From Polydactylus sextarius (Eukaryota; Chordata; Actinopteri; Polynemidae), in NCBI GenBank assembly GCA_016801845.1, contig CM028920.1, forward strand, positions 1,005,001-1,069,000: 64,000 nt of DNA, in the 5' to 3' direction. The first letter of the stretch is position 1. Each line of letters starts with the position of its first letter. A program made the position numbers and the translations under genes. The notes beneath the pieces are model-generated. The model searched no databases. It worked only from the letters and a program-made list of their open reading frames with translations, and was not told the DNA's origin. Below are positions 43,961-56,455 of this stretch, piece by piece.

Positions 43961-46886
43961 GCTACGTGCTGCAATAACGTATTGCACCACTTCCTCCTGT
44001 CGGTGATTGTTTCTCACAGCTCTCCTACTACTGTCTGTCTCTCTCTGTGGTGAAAAAACAACATACACTTCTATATACCACCATGTACTCACCTGTCCTC
44101 ACCACGTTTCTAATAAATTTTCCCCACTCAGTGACAGACCTGCTGAGAAACCAACTCTGGTTATTGGCAGCTCCATTTTGAGAAACGCAAAGTTAGCAAC
44201 TGAGGCAGCCACAGTCTGTATCCCAGGGGCCAGAGGGGATGAAGTTGAGTCCTATTTAAAACTGCTGGCTAAACGTAACTGTAAATACAGTAAGATCATT
44301 ATCCACATCGGCAGTAATGACACCCAGCTACGCCAGTTGGAGGTCACAAAAATTAATGTTAAGTTGATGTGTACATACGCCAAAACAAAGTTGTACTTTT
44401 TCTCTGGATCCCTACCCAGTGGGACCAGTGATGACATGTATAGCTGCATGTCATCATTCAACCACTGGTTGTCAAGGTGGTGTCCAGCCACCAATGTGGG
44501 CTTAATAGATAACTGGAAAAGCTTTTGGGGAAAACCTGGTTTGATTAGGAGAGACGGCACTTTGGATGGAGCAGCTCTCCTTTTTTTTTTTTTTATCAGC
44601 AGCTGCGATTTTATTAGATCTAAAATCTGACAACCCAGAGTTGAGACCAGGAGGCAGAGTTGCAGTCCTACACACTTCTCTGTGCTTCAGTTAGAGCGGT
44701 CACCCACACATAGACGTATAGAAACTGTGTCTGCTCCCTGACCACCAAAGTTTATTAAACCAAACAGAGGAGTTACTCATAGAAACTTAATTAAGATTAA
44801 CACAACTACTACAGTAGAATTAAAACATAAGGTTATCAAATGTGGATTATTAAACATAAGATCACTTCCATCCAAATTTTTGTTAGTGAATGATTTGATA
44901 ATTGATCATAACATTGATCTATTCTAAAACAGGAGGATTTTGTTAGTGTGAATGAATCAACTCCTCCAACTCATGTTAACGCTCACATTCTCTTTAGACA
45001 CAGACCGAGGAGGAGGGGTTGTAGCCATTTTTAACTCTAGTCTAATGATTAATCCTAAACCTAAGACTAGATATAACTCATTGAGAGTCTCACTCTTAGT
45101 CTGTCATATCCAAACTGGAAAATGCAAAAACCAGTTCTGATAGTTACTGTGTATAATCCACCTGGTCCTTATTCTGAATTTCTAAGTGAATTTTCAGAGT
45201 TTTTATCTCAGATAGTTCAAAACAGGTAAAGTTTTTATTGTGGGTGATTTTAACATTCATGTAGTTGTTGATAGCGACAGCCTCAGTTCTGTGTTTAACC
45301 TAGTGTTAGATTCAATTGACTTTTCTCAGCAGATTAATGAACCTGCTCACTGTTTCAACCACACCATCGACCTCGTTCTAACCTATGGTATTGATGTTGA
45401 CAATTCAATAATAATATTTCCTCATAATCCTCTTCTCTCTAAACATTTCTTAATAACATTTGAGTTTATAGTGTTAGATTGCACAACTTCTGAGAAGCGG
45501 TCTCACTACAGTAGGTGTTTGTCTTATGATGCTGTGGCTCAATTCAAAGAGCGGTTATTTACCCATTTAAGTGCCATATATGAATACAATAGAAGATGAC
45601 TATCTTAAATTTACTGCTGCACAGATTAATCATTGTTTTGACAGGGTTGCATCTTGCCTATGTTCAACACTTGATGCTGTTGCCCCGCTGAGAAAGAAGG
45701 TGGTGAATCAGAGGAAGAGAGTTTCTTGGTTTAACTCACAAACACAGGCTTTAAAGCAACAGTTACAGAGTCTAGAGAAGAAGTGGCGTTCAACCAAACA
45801 AGAAGAATTTTATGTAGCTTGGAGAGAAAGTTTCATAGAATACAAGAGAGCCCCCAGAAAGGCCAAAGTCTATTACTATTCTTCTTTAATTGAGGAAAAT
45901 AAGAAACAACCTTAGGTTCCTTTTCAGTACTGTAGCCAGGCTGACAGAAAGTCATAGCTCTGTGGAACCATCTATTCTAATAATCTTAGCAGTATTGAAT
46001 TTCTGAACTTTTTTACAAATAAAATTGTTGTCATCAGAGAAACAATTAGTTACCTCCTCCCCACTTCAGGAGCTGATATTTCACCCAGTGCAGCAGACAT
46101 GGAATCACCATTAACAGCTGATTTTTATCTGGACAGTTTTTCTCCCATAGATCTCTCTGAACTGACTACAACAGTTTCTTAATCCAGACCAACAACTTCT
46201 CTCTTAGACCCTGTTCCAACCAGGCTGTTTAAAGATGTCCCAACTTTAATTGACACATCCATCTTGGGTCTGATCAATTTATCTCTAGTAAAAGGCTACG
46301 TACCACAGGCTTTTAAAGCTGCAGTAATCAAACCATTACTTAAAAAGCCTACTCTGGACCCAGGTGATCTAGCTAATTATAGACCCATATCAAATCTCCC
46401 TTTTATGTCCAAAATCCTTGAGAAAGTTGTTGCTGCTCAACTCTGTGATTACTTAAACGGGAATAATCTGTTTGAAGATTTCCAGTCAGGATTTAGAGCT
46501 CATCATAGTACAGAAACAGCATTAGTGAAAGTTGCCAACGACCTTGTTATGGCCTCAGACAATAGACTCATCTCTGTACTTGTCCTGTTGGATCTTAGTG
46601 CTCCATTTGATACAACTAATCACATGTTGTTGGGATTAGAGGCACTGCACTATCTTGGTTTAAGTCATATCTATCAGATAGATTCCAGTTTGTTCATGTA
46701 AACAATGAGTCTTTCATATGTTCTGCAGTTAGTCACGGAGTTCCACAGGGTTCTGTTAGGATGAATCCTTTTTATCTTATACATGGTTACCTTAGGCAAT
46801 ATCATAAGGAAGCAAAATATAAACTTCCATTGTTATACAGATGATACCCAGTTATATTCATCTATGAATCCAGATGAAACTAACCA

Positions 46887-47557
46887 GGGGCCTCATGTAC
46901 AAAAGTTGCGTACACACAAAAACGTGTCACCTTTTCCATGGTAAAGTTCAGATGTGTCAATGGTGAAATGACCGTGGAAATGTGCGGTGATCCATGCCAA
47001 CTTGATGGTTAGCTCATCGGGACTACCGTTCCGCCACCCATCCTGGAAATGCTCTTGCGATGAGCAGATGTTTTTCTTTTAGCATCAGACATTATGTCCA
47101 ACCATTTCTTGTTAAAATCTGTCACAGTGCAGTTTTCTGACCCCACAGCACTGACCGCCTGGGCCACGTTCTTCCACTCCACGGAGTCAAGTGATCAAGT
47201 GATGTTCGTTAAATGTGCAAAATTTGCAGTCCACCCATCACGTACTCACTCTGAAAAGTTCAGTTTTTTGCTCACCATTGCCATTTTTCTCTGAAAGACA
47301 ACGCAGTCCTTGGCCCATTTATACTCATTAGCATATTATAATCGGCACACTTGAGCAAGGGGACAGGGTGGAGCATTTTGCTCGTGCATGTGTGCTCAAT
47401 TTCAAGTTGATTGCGATGTACAAAGAAGATGTACATGGGATTGTGCGTGCGCCCGGTTGGATACATCTGAATTTTTTGTGCATACGGAACTTTCCAGCTT
47501 TGAGTGTACAGAGCATTTCAGTAAGAAATCCATGCAGTTGTTAGTACATGAGGTCCC
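46887..47557. mobile_element. Nested MITE-like element with GGGGCCTCATGTAC termini
   Basis: Starts ggggcctcatgtac and ends gtacatgaggtccc, a near-perfect 14-bp terminal inverted repeat, inside the LINE reverse transcriptase region. A short ORF (47094-47294) has no recognised transposase motif. PIF/Harbinger-like ends are possible but not proved. Confidence 0.75.
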
Positions 47558-47577
47558 AGGTCATTAAACTTCAGGAT

Positions 47578-47988
47578 TGTCGGGGTCTGTTTATTTATCA
47601 GTTTTCTGTTTTATTTTGATAGTCGTGTCAGTTTCCTGTTCGTGTTCAATCCTGGTGTCTTTACTCCTTGTGTGTGTGATTACCCTATTCTCTTCACCTG
47701 AGTCTCATTAGCCCCTCCCCTCCAGTGTGTATTTAACCAGTGCTCCCCTGTGTTTCAGTGCCAGATCGTTTTGTCCCGTAGAGCAGCATTCCAGTCTTTT
47801 GTATTGATAGATTACCCCTGTGTCTGACTGTGTTTTGGTTCCTGGTTCCTGAGTCTTCGCCTTCCGATTTTGTACCTTTGCCTGTTCTGACTGCTTTTCT
47901 GGATTTTGACCTTGGACTGAATAAAGACCTTTGTTAACGGACCCTCGCCTGCCTGCATTTGTGTCTGCCAGCCTCCAAGTTCTTGATA
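47578..47988 (+). mobile_element. Solo LTR with 5-bp target duplication
   Basis: Begins TGTCGGGGTC and ends TTGATA (a worn TG..CA-type end). It is flanked by AGGAT on both sides (47573-47577 and 47989-47993). Internal LTR-like features are a 'gtatttaac' TATA-like box (about 47730) and AATAAA (about 47920). No internal retroviral genes, so it is a recombined solo LTR, probably Gypsy-type, nested in the LINE. Confidence 0.75.
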
Positions 47989-47998
47989 AGGATTATTG

Positions 47999-48826
47999 TA
48001 AAGGTCCCATATTATGAAAAAAATCACATCCATTTAGATTTCTCCCCATTATGTACGTCACAGATGGGGATATTTGAATAACATCACCTTCCATCCTTCA
48101 ACGTAATGGACCTACTCCCCATGCCTACGTCGATATGGTTGTTAAGCAATGCATCCACTAGAGGGCAATGCCAAGTGCAGGGTTCTGAGACAATAACAAA
48201 TGTGGCGACAGTGAAAGAGATCACAGCGCACATTCTAAGAAAGAGATAAAACGAGGCAGCACTGTAGGTGGTGGTGGTTTGTGCATTAAATACATCACAG
48301 CATGTGGACGGAGATTTCTTCTTCTTCTTTTCTTCTCTCACTGATCGCACTTGAGCTATACTGCCAAACACTTCTCTCTTCCCTGACAGTTTCTGGTGGT
48401 ATTACTCTATTCGCTGCGTACTGCTACAGATCAGTAAGCTCCCTGAAAATGGACTAAATTACGCACATAATAATGGACGAAAGACTCCATCCTACTTATC
48501 TTGCATAATTGATATTAATTTATATTTATAGAGCATAAATGGGTCTTAACAAGTAGGATTAAGCAAAAAAATTGAATTGAGAATTGAAAGGGGCAGTTTT
48601 CAATGATCTTTGGTGCTGGTGCGCACCCTAGTTCTGGAATGGGGCATGGCCAGTAACAGCTCATTTGTATGTAGGAATTCTAATGAGAAACAACCTGTTC
48701 TGAACCAGAGGGGTAGGGAGGCAGGTAAATATGCCTAATATGAGAGACATTTCCAACAAACTACTTCAGAGACATGTTCAGTGGAGCTACATTAACTTGT
48801 AAAAAAGGTATAATGTGGCACCTTTA
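47999..48826. mobile_element. Nested MITE-like element with TAAAGGT termini
   Basis: The left end taaaggtcccatattatg and the right end (opposite strand) taaaggtgccacattatac form an 18-bp inverted repeat with a few mismatches. About 830 bp, no transposase. LINE sequence resumes directly after it. Confidence 0.7.
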
Positions 48827-49714
48827 AAGACATAAAGGCTTAGATGACTCTTACTTTGAAACTCTGATAAAACTGAAGTTTTCATACTTGGTCCTAAACA
48901 TCTCAGAGCATCATTTTGCATCACAAAACATCACATAACATCACATAATCTGGATGGCATTATGACCTCCAGTTCTAGTGTGTGGAACCTTATCTTTGAC
49001 AAGGACATGTTCTTTGTATCTCATATTAGACAAGTCTCTATGAGAGCTTTTTTCCATCTACGCAATATTGCAAAAATCAGACACATCCTGTCTAAAAAGG
49101 ATGCTGAAAAGTTCATTCATGCATTTGTTACAACTAGACTGGACTACTGCAACTCGTTACTATCAGGATGTTCCAGTAACTCCATAAAATACCTTCAGTT
49201 GGTTCCTAGAGTCTCTAAGACTAGAATGAGAGGTAGAGCCTTCAGTTATCAGGTTCCTCTCTTATGGAACCAGCTCCCAGTGTCCCATGGTCCCAGTTTC
49301 TACAGCCTTTCTTCTAAAGCTTATAGTTAGGGACAGTTCAGGTGGGGCATGGACCCACCTGAACCATCTTTTAGTTAAGCTACTATAGAATTAGATGACT
49401 GGGGAACTCTGACAATACACTGCACCTCTTCTCTCTGTCCCTCACTCCTCTAGTCTCTGTCTCTCCTTCACACTTCATGTCTTTATATCAATATATTACA
49501 TATTATTAACACTCATCTGCTCTATCTTGCAGTTGTGTCGCCCCCATTTCTTTCTCTTTTTTAGGTACCTTTGACTCCAGAGTAGTTGAATTCAAATTCT
49601 GTGCAACATGATTATTATTGTTGTTGTTGTTGTTGTAAGGGTAATCTTGCTTTGACAACTACTTGTAAATATGTACCGTAGTCTCTACTGTCTCTTCCTG
49701 GTCTCCCTCTTTTC

Positions 49715-49930
49715 TTTCTCACCCACCCTCTGCAACCACCGTCACCGAGTTGTGGTGAATGTCTCCAGTTTGTATATTGGATAGATTATAAATACATTGT
49801 AAGTAGTCTATCACAACAACCACCACTATCACTCACTGTAACCAAAATCAGCTTCTGCAACCACCACCCTTTACGACCATCATCACCCTCTGCAACCACC
49901 ATCACCCTCTTTAACTACCATCAAACAACA
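49715..49930. repeat. ACC/ATC-rich minisatellite, right half
   Basis: 'ctctgcaaccaccatcaccc' units as at 43494-43960, again with an inverted stretch (gttgtggtgaatg). The LINE complex separates the two halves. Confidence 0.85.
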
Positions 49931-49934
49931 CATC

Positions 49935-50050
49935 ACCACATCTTTGTGTTGTTTGTTGTACATTGTGTTGTGTTGTGCTATGTGTTGTGTTGTATCTTGT
50001 GTTGTTTATTGTATGTTGTGTTGTGCTGTGTGTTGTGTTGCATGTTGGGT
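49935..50050. repeat. TGTTG-rich simple repeat upstream of noggin
   Basis: About 110 bp of TGTTG, TGTGTTG and TGCTG permutations, strongly strand-asymmetric (no C-rich partner), ending about 400 bp before the noggin start. Confidence 0.9.
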
Positions 50051-50459
50051 TCATTAACTGTGTTTTGGCGGTGTGGGCGGTTCTCCTCCTGTCGTGACGT
50101 CACCGGCCCAGTGGATATGTGTGAGCTGTCGTTGGTAGCTCCAGTTCGGCTGCGGGCGGAGCAGAGGCAGCGGAGCCGGTGCGCCAACATGCGGACAGAG
50201 AACAGCGACCTGCGGGGCGCAGAGCTGTGTCACCGGGACCTGCTGATCAGAGAAGTTCGGGACTGAGTCCTGGGTCATGGACTGCGGATCTGTCGTGGTG
50301 GAAACCTGCTGTCTGTCTCAGATTCTACGTGTGAAAGTTGCGCCGTGGTTGGTCCCGGTGCTCTTGCTGTGCGCTCTCAGCTCAGACTCGGACCGGTTGA
50401 GACTCTAAGGATTAACCCTGACCCGTGCGCCGGACCCAGATCCGGGACGCACTGAGGAC
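50051..50459 (+). other. noggin 5' flank / probable 5' UTR
   Basis: GC-rich sequence without a recognised exon. It includes a CRE-like 'cgtgacgtcacc' at about 50093. The transcription start cannot be placed. A stop codon lies in frame shortly before the noggin ATG. Confidence 0.45.
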
Positions 50460-51131
50460 ATGGATAACTCTTGTTATTTCTTGGCTGTGTTTATGCTCGT
50501 TGTTTCTCTGGGCTTTAGGATAGAGGAGGGCATGTGCCAACACTACTATCTCCTCCGCCCCATCCCCAGTGACACTCTACCCGTAGTGGACTTAAAGGAG
50601 GATCCGGACCCGGTGCTGGACCCTAAGGAGAAGGACCTGAACGAGACAGAGCTCAGGAGCGTCTTGGGCAGCCACTTCGACCCGCTCTTCATGTCCGTGT
50701 CCCCGCCGGAGGACAGACACGCAGGGAGCGAAGACGCAAGCGACCCGGAGATGCGGCAGAAAGTCTCCGGAGCGATGCCCAAAGAGATCCGGGCCCTGGA
50801 GTTCGAGGTGCAGCATGGCAAAAAGCATAAGCCGAGCAAAAAGCTCCGTCGGCGGCTACAGCTGTGGCTGTGGTCATATGCCTTCTGTCCAGTGGTTTAC
50901 GCGTGGAACGACCTGGGCAGCAGGTTCTGGCCGCGCTACGTGCGGGTGGGGGGCTGCCACAGTAAGCGGTCCTGCTCGGTGCCGGAGGGGATGGTCTGCA
51001 GACCCGCCAAGTCCACGCACTTCACCATCCTGCGGTGGCGCTGCCTGCAGAGAAAGGGGGGTCTGAAATGCGCCTGGATCCCGGTTCAGTACCCGGTTAT
51101 ATCCGAGTGTAAATGCTCCTGTCCGACCTGA
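50460..51131 (+). CDS. nog: Noggin, secreted BMP antagonist
   Basis: Single-exon gene, 223 residues (human noggin 232). Noggin binds BMP ligands outside the cell and blocks both receptor sites. Visible parts: hydrophobic signal sequence at about residues 5-20; mature N-terminus with QHYYLLRPIPSD and VDLKEDPDP (the BMP-contacting clip segment); N-glycosylation site NET at about 60; acidic, variable middle; basic heparin-binding stretch GKKHKPSKKLRRR at about 120-132; then a cystine-knot domain with nine cysteines (FCP, GGCHSKRSC, MVC, WRC, LKC, ECKCSC). The ATG chosen opens the signal peptide and follows an in-frame stop. Teleosts have several noggins. Deviations from tetrapod NOG in the clip and WLWSYAFCPVVYAW region resemble fish nog2/nog3, but I do not assign the paralogue. 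Position after ankfn1 supports orthology to the NOG locus. Confidence 0.96.
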   Translation: MDNSCYFLAVFMLVVSLGFRIEEGMCQHYYLLRPIPSDTLPVVDLKEDPDPVLDPKEKDLNETELRSVLGSHFDPLFMSVSPPEDRHAGSEDASDPEMRQKVSGAMPKEIRALEFEVQHGKKHKPSKKLRRRLQLWLWSYAFCPVVYAWNDLGSRFWPRYVRVGGCHSKRSCSVPEGMVCRPAKSTHFTILRWRCLQRKGGLKCAWIPVQYPVISECKCSCPT

Positions 51132-51366
51132 GGGAGGAGGGAGCACCGTCCCGGGCTAGACTAGAGCCAGGACCTGTTTTTTTCTTTATACTGAGACTCT
51201 GTCTCGGGTCAGGATGTATATTTGATGTACATGGTTTTATTTTATGTGACAGAACTTTGTATAAAGACGCTCAGTGCTATTAACATCGTCAGACTGTATC
51301 TGCTCATATTTATGTTCTAATGGCTCTGATCCTAGATCAGGACTCTGTCACCTTCAAATGCTGTAG

Positions 51367-51372
51367 AATAAA
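51367..51372 (+). promoter_or_regulatory. noggin poly(A) signal
   Basis: AATAAA about 235 bp after the noggin stop codon, followed by a G-rich stretch; the first good signal downstream. Confidence 0.65.
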
Positions 51373-53044
51373 AAAGGGGGCAGCTGGTCTTAAAAATTCA
51401 CGTGAAGTCAGAGTCTGTGTCGCTTTATTTATTCTGATAATCACATGTTCACTGATACCACTGTGTCCAAATACTCAGATATAACCAGACACATGTACCT
51501 GAAGTATTAAAAAGTAAAAGTACTCAATGTCCCTTGTGATTGTTATATAATAATAATTATTATCATCATTATTATTATTATGGTGTTGTTATTGTTATAT
51601 GAGTATGTCAGTGTCATGACATTGATTGTAAATAAGTGAGAAATGAATGTCTGATGTGTTCAGTCTAGATGACGTGAAAAATAAAATACAGTTAAAAATA
51701 TCATAGAGTATGGAAGTAATGAAGGATCTATTAGATCAGAAGGAAACACTTAAAGCTCAACTACAGTTTATTTTCACACACTACACTTCCCATGAGCCTC
51801 AGTTGTTGCTACACAGCACAGAGAGGAAGAATTGAAATCCTGTTTCTCAGATTTTTTTTTTTTTTTAATCTTCAGCCAAGTTTCACTTTGTTTGTGAAAT
51901 GTATCCCAGGAGTTGTAGTTGACTGTAGTCACCTTCACTGTCTTTGTGTTCACAAATCCTGAGACAAACTGAAATAAAGTTTGACTCCCGCCCCTCGTCT
52001 ACACTGAGGTCGTCCTAACTCAGATAAATCTTGTGTCTGCTGATAAACTCAGACACCGTGTGAGACCATGTTTGGTTCTCAACATCCTGCAGCTGCTGAG
52101 GAGATGACTCCCACTCAACGCTTTTCATATTGGTTAAAGAAATAGTGGATGTTTGAATTTTTCAATTTCAGCTTTTCTCAGGAATTCTCAGCTTACTTTT
52201 CTCTGATGTGACATCAAGACAGCATCATCCACACAGTTGAGCCTCAAAAGTAAAAACTGACTGAGGTCAGAGGTTCTGTTTTCATCATAAAATAAGAAAT
52301 ATAGTTTGATGCCAGACCTAGATAATCAGGAAGAAAAAGCTTGGCCTTAGTGGAGCTACAGGAAAGTTGTGGTCTGAAGAATGAGTGTTAGAGGATGTAG
52401 CAGCTGATGCTAACCCGTCAGAGGACGAGGTAAAAGACAAAGACCTGTTTCTGTCAGAGGAAGAAGCTGTGAACAGATTTGATCTCAGATATTTGACTGA
52501 GAATAATTCAGACTCAAAAAGACGAGAGAAACACAAGTGTTCTGGATCAGGACTCGTCAAGTTGCAGACCAGGATCAGGTCTCTACAAAGAGGAGGAGTA
52601 AGAGGAGCTGTGTTTATCCAGGAGAGCAGACGGGCTGCTATCACTGCAGGTATTCTGGTCGAATTCAGAATTTGAATTTTTATATTTTTCAGTTTGTGTT
52701 TGTCATTTCAATAAATTTCAAATCAAAGAATCACACGTCGCAGCTTTTACACCAGGACGTGTTAATCCACTGTATGTTCACCATAGGGACCGACTATTTA
52801 CTTTGTGACTTCAGAGCTGTAATTCCTGATCCCTGAGCTAATGCTTGAGTTACAGTGATGTCAGTCATTAAACACATGCACATACGTGTGCTCATACGTG
52901 TGTGCATATGTATGAAAACACATGGTTAGTGGGTTCTGACAGATCGGATGTCACACCGAGACATCCAGGTTTTCACTCTGGTGCGAGGAGACAAGTCGGC
53001 AGCCGCCCACCACCAGGCCTGACTGCCGCCACTGACCCCCTCTT

Positions 53045-53057
53045 CACACACACACAG

Positions 53058-53088
<31 letters not shown>
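53045..53088. repeat. (CA)n microsatellite
   Basis: About 20 CA dinucleotides with single GA and AA interruptions. Confidence 0.95.
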
Positions 53089-55172
53089 GTAAGGCTGCTA
53101 CCTGATCACCAAGGTGCATGGGACCAGTGAAATACCTTCCTTCAATGTTAGAAAATAAAAAACAAAGAAAGCTGCAAATATTCCTCACAACGCAATTTTT
53201 CCTCGCATCACTCTGGAGCGAACGACGAATGTTAATCCATAAAAGAAATAAAAATTAAGCATTTCATCATCATTTTATCATAATTATTACACATGGCAGA
53301 CAATTCCTTGTGAGCGGTTGAGAGTGATTGCTTTGGTGAAAGTTAGAAAGTAATAAAGTTTTTACTCATTTGACTTAATTTATAACTATTAAACTATAGT
53401 TTGATTCTGAGTCGTTCTCACCCACTTCACCATCTGATCGAAGGGTGGAGCACGTGTGTGAGGCCTTTTGGCTGCAGTGTGTGTGTGTAGACAGGCTGCA
53501 GTGTTGACAGTCAGTGGTGTTAGCTCAGCAGCAGATTGATGACAGTCTGGCTGTCTTCGTGCCAGCAGGGAGACTCCTCCAGCCCAGACAGACACACACA
53601 TACCGCTGTTAGGTAATCCCAGGCTGCCGTCACTGTGCGTGCATGTGTGTGTGTTTCATCATTTTAATATTTCCACACTGATGCTGAATGAAACTGTAGT
53701 AGTTCTGGAGTCTGGCATTGAAGAATCTTTAGTTATACAGTATAACTGTTTACAAAAAAGGCAGACAATGAAACCAAAACAGCATGTCACCCCCTCCACA
53801 TTAGCATGTTTCTTACAGTTTCAGTTGTTCTTGTCACACTGATGTTTGTTTTACTCCGTGTGTTTCTAATCAGTTTGGTTTCAGTTTGTTATTGTCATGA
53901 TCGACAGATGAGACTGACTAGCGATTGGTTGGGTCAGGACTTGATCTTGTGGCTCCACATACAGACTCTGACACCAAATTATGTCACCAGCACAATCTGG
54001 TGATGCTTGTATCTGGTGGTATTTTTGTACAGTAGGAGGAAGTGGAGACACAGCAGCCATCTTTATGTACAGGCTGCGTGTCAGTTCGTCAAAGCGACGT
54101 CAAAGTAAACAGTGTTTTTGTGTCACTAAAGAGGCTGAACATCTCTTTCTAAGCTCCGTGTAACACAGCCAGGAGCCTTACCAGCTTAACACTATGCCTG
54201 TTTAACTCAGTAGTGGTAAAGAAACGGCTAGTCAACTAAATAGATATGTATTTATTTTTATAGATATTTTTTACAGATATTTTTACAGATAAAATCTCAT
54301 TCAATCCATTTAAACGCACACTGGTGATATATCTGGGGGTGCATGGGAGTTTTAAAGTTGCATCAGCCATTTTTATGTACAGTCACTGGTTTGGAGTGTT
54401 AGAAAGCTAACGTTTGCTAATTAGCAATAAAGACAACAGAGGCTGAGGGGAACATCGTTAGCTTTGCAGGTTTGGGTTTTAGGACACCTCATAATGTTGA
54501 GCTGATGGTGCCACTAGAGGACCTGTCAGAAGTTATTACGGTTCATTCTCTTAAGAACATGTGGTTCAGCTACAACAACAACATGAACCTCAAGGCGCCA
54601 CAGGAAGTGTGTGAGGATCAGTAAATAGTTCATTCTCTGAAGATCTTGAATCTTATGATTATTTATCCAACTGCTATGTAATAAATATTTCAGTCTGGGC
54701 CCAGTGTCTGCCAGATGTACTGATTTGCTGCCATGGTGTCACACTCATCTGATTATTATATACTGACCCAGTGTATGAGCCCATCCAGTGGCCAGCAGGG
54801 GGCGGCAGGTGTTGCTGTCATTCACTGTTAAAATGAAAGTAACCGCCATTTTTTTGTGAAGCTGAGTGCAAGTGATGTTTCTCTAAAGCTGCAAAAGTGA
54901 CACGAAGGATTCGAACCGAGGCTGCGTCATGACTGCGCCGTAATGTGTGTGTGTCAGCCGAGGTGGGGGGTGGAGGTGCGTGTTGGTGGGTGTGTGGGGG
55001 GGATTACACTGCCCCGCACTGTTCAAACTGTTTATGCATACCAGTGTGCTGTGAGGGCCCCTCTGTCGCAGCCTGTTTACTCAAACTTATTTTGGGAAAA
55101 TTCCACCTCTCTGCACAGCTCTGGCCATAAATCACTGAATCTGCAGTACTGTGGGATGATAGGCTCTGTCAC

Positions 55173-55175
55173 TCA

Positions 55176-55206
<31 letters not shown>

Positions 55207-55222
55207 TCACACACACACACTA
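55173..55222. repeat. (CA)n microsatellite
   Basis: CA tract with TA and TC interruptions; a short TG run follows at 55255. Confidence 0.95.
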
Positions 55223-56455
55223 ACCTGCAGCCAGCTGTCCTGCACACTTCAGTCTGTGTGTGTGTGTATTAACGTATCTACGCTCATTTACTACTGTTCT
55301 GCTCCTGAATTTACTCACAGTGTCACTCGGGTCGATGTCTAGGGTCAACTCAGACTGAGTTTCATGAGCAAAGAGACAGATTTCCCATTGAAGCTGAGAA
55401 TTGATTTTAATTAAGTTAATTTCTACTCATTTGCATGATAAAAAAATAATTAAACACAACCTGGATAAACAGCAGAAAATAACAACAGAGTATTAGGACC
55501 AGGTAAAAGTGAAATTTAATTTTAACTTCTTCATTTCAATTTGGCTACATTTTTAGTGGTTATAGTGTGGGGTTTTAATTATCAATTAAAATACTGATTA
55601 TTTTCTTGGTTCATTGTTTGGTTTATAAAAACCTCAGAAAGTAGTTCAGTAGTTAAGAACTGTCCTGAGGAAAATCTACAACTGGAACTGAAGTTTAATT
55701 TTCTTTCTTTTTTTTTTTTTTTTACTAATCTAGTAATAACTAGTAACATTGATCAGAAACTATTTTTATATATTTTTTGTCACATAATCACTGAACATGA
55801 TTTGGATTTTATTCCTAACATTTTGGTTTTAATCTTTCAAATAAAAAAAAAATCTTTCTCCTTTCATTGTTTTTTTTTTTTTTTTTTTTTTGTGTGGCCC
55901 TAATGACGAATATATCGAAAATATCAGAATTAATTGTTCAACAAAGAATTAATTGACATATTGAGTTTCTGCTAAAGAGGCTAGAAAAACTCAAATAGTT
56001 AGGAATCCAAGTAAATCAATCAGTAAGTCAAAACACTTGGAGTCCTCATTGATTACAGTTGTCATGATTCAGTGATCTGATTGTTCACTTGGTTTCAGTT
56101 ACTTTGGTACAAACTGATCTTTAGGGTTAAGTGTAAAGTGTAAAGTTTTTTTTTTTCCCCTAAATTTCAAGAATGAACTTGACGTTGCAGCTCTAGTCTT
56201 AAGAGATAAAATAAAGAAAAATCTTCCCCCATTTTGTTTATGTTCCTAATATGTCACTGAACTTCGCTCCTTTCTTCGTTTGATCACATCGAATGTTTCT
56301 GTTTTAACGTTAATTAGCTTCACTGAACGACTGGACACTCTCACTCCCTGATTAAATCAATGGCAATAGGCTTCATTCACTGTGCAGCAGCACCACCTGC
56401 TGGTGACGATGTGAACAGTAGTCGCAACATATCACAGCGTGAATTCTCAGGAGAC

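Larger units (their letters stand above)
44050..49640 (+). mobile_element. Broken L2/CR1-type LINE, interrupted by nested elements
   Basis: ORF1 esterase part: 44140-44630 (LVIGSSILRN, IIIHIGSND, FWGKPGLIRRDG; SGNH-hydrolase-like GSS and GSND blocks). Endonuclease: about 44840-45600 (GDFNIHV, HTIDLVLTYGI, with the usual SDH catalytic end changed to SKH), followed by 45571-45915. Reverse transcriptase: 46264-46880 (KPLLKKPTLDPGDLANYRP, FQSGFRAHHSTETALVKV, VLVLLDLSAPFDTTNH, and a YTDD box near 46840). RT C-terminal part: 48840-49330 (RLDYCNSLLSGC, LLWNQLPVS). The 3' tail ends in a (TTG)n run at about 49612-49637. Frameshifts, stops and nested insertions at 46887-47557, 47578-47988 and 47999-48826 make it inactive. 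Confidence 0.9.
51373..56450. other. Intergenic DNA between noggin and cbx2
   Basis: No gene recognised. It contains CA microsatellites at 53045-53088 and 55173-55220, long A/T homopolymers (51850, 55707, 55870) and AT-rich unique DNA. The open frame at 52385-52675 (acidic start, then basic) has no known motif and no splice or promoter support. Noggin loci usually have distal enhancers, but none can be pointed to here by eye. Confidence 0.5.

Noticed and set aside
50546..51146. Minus-strand ORFs opposite noggin
   Set aside because: Shadows of the GC-rich noggin coding frame; no known protein features.
52385..52675. 96-residue ORF with an acidic start
   Set aside because: No domain, promoter or splice support recognised. 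It could be a transposase scrap but nothing proves it.
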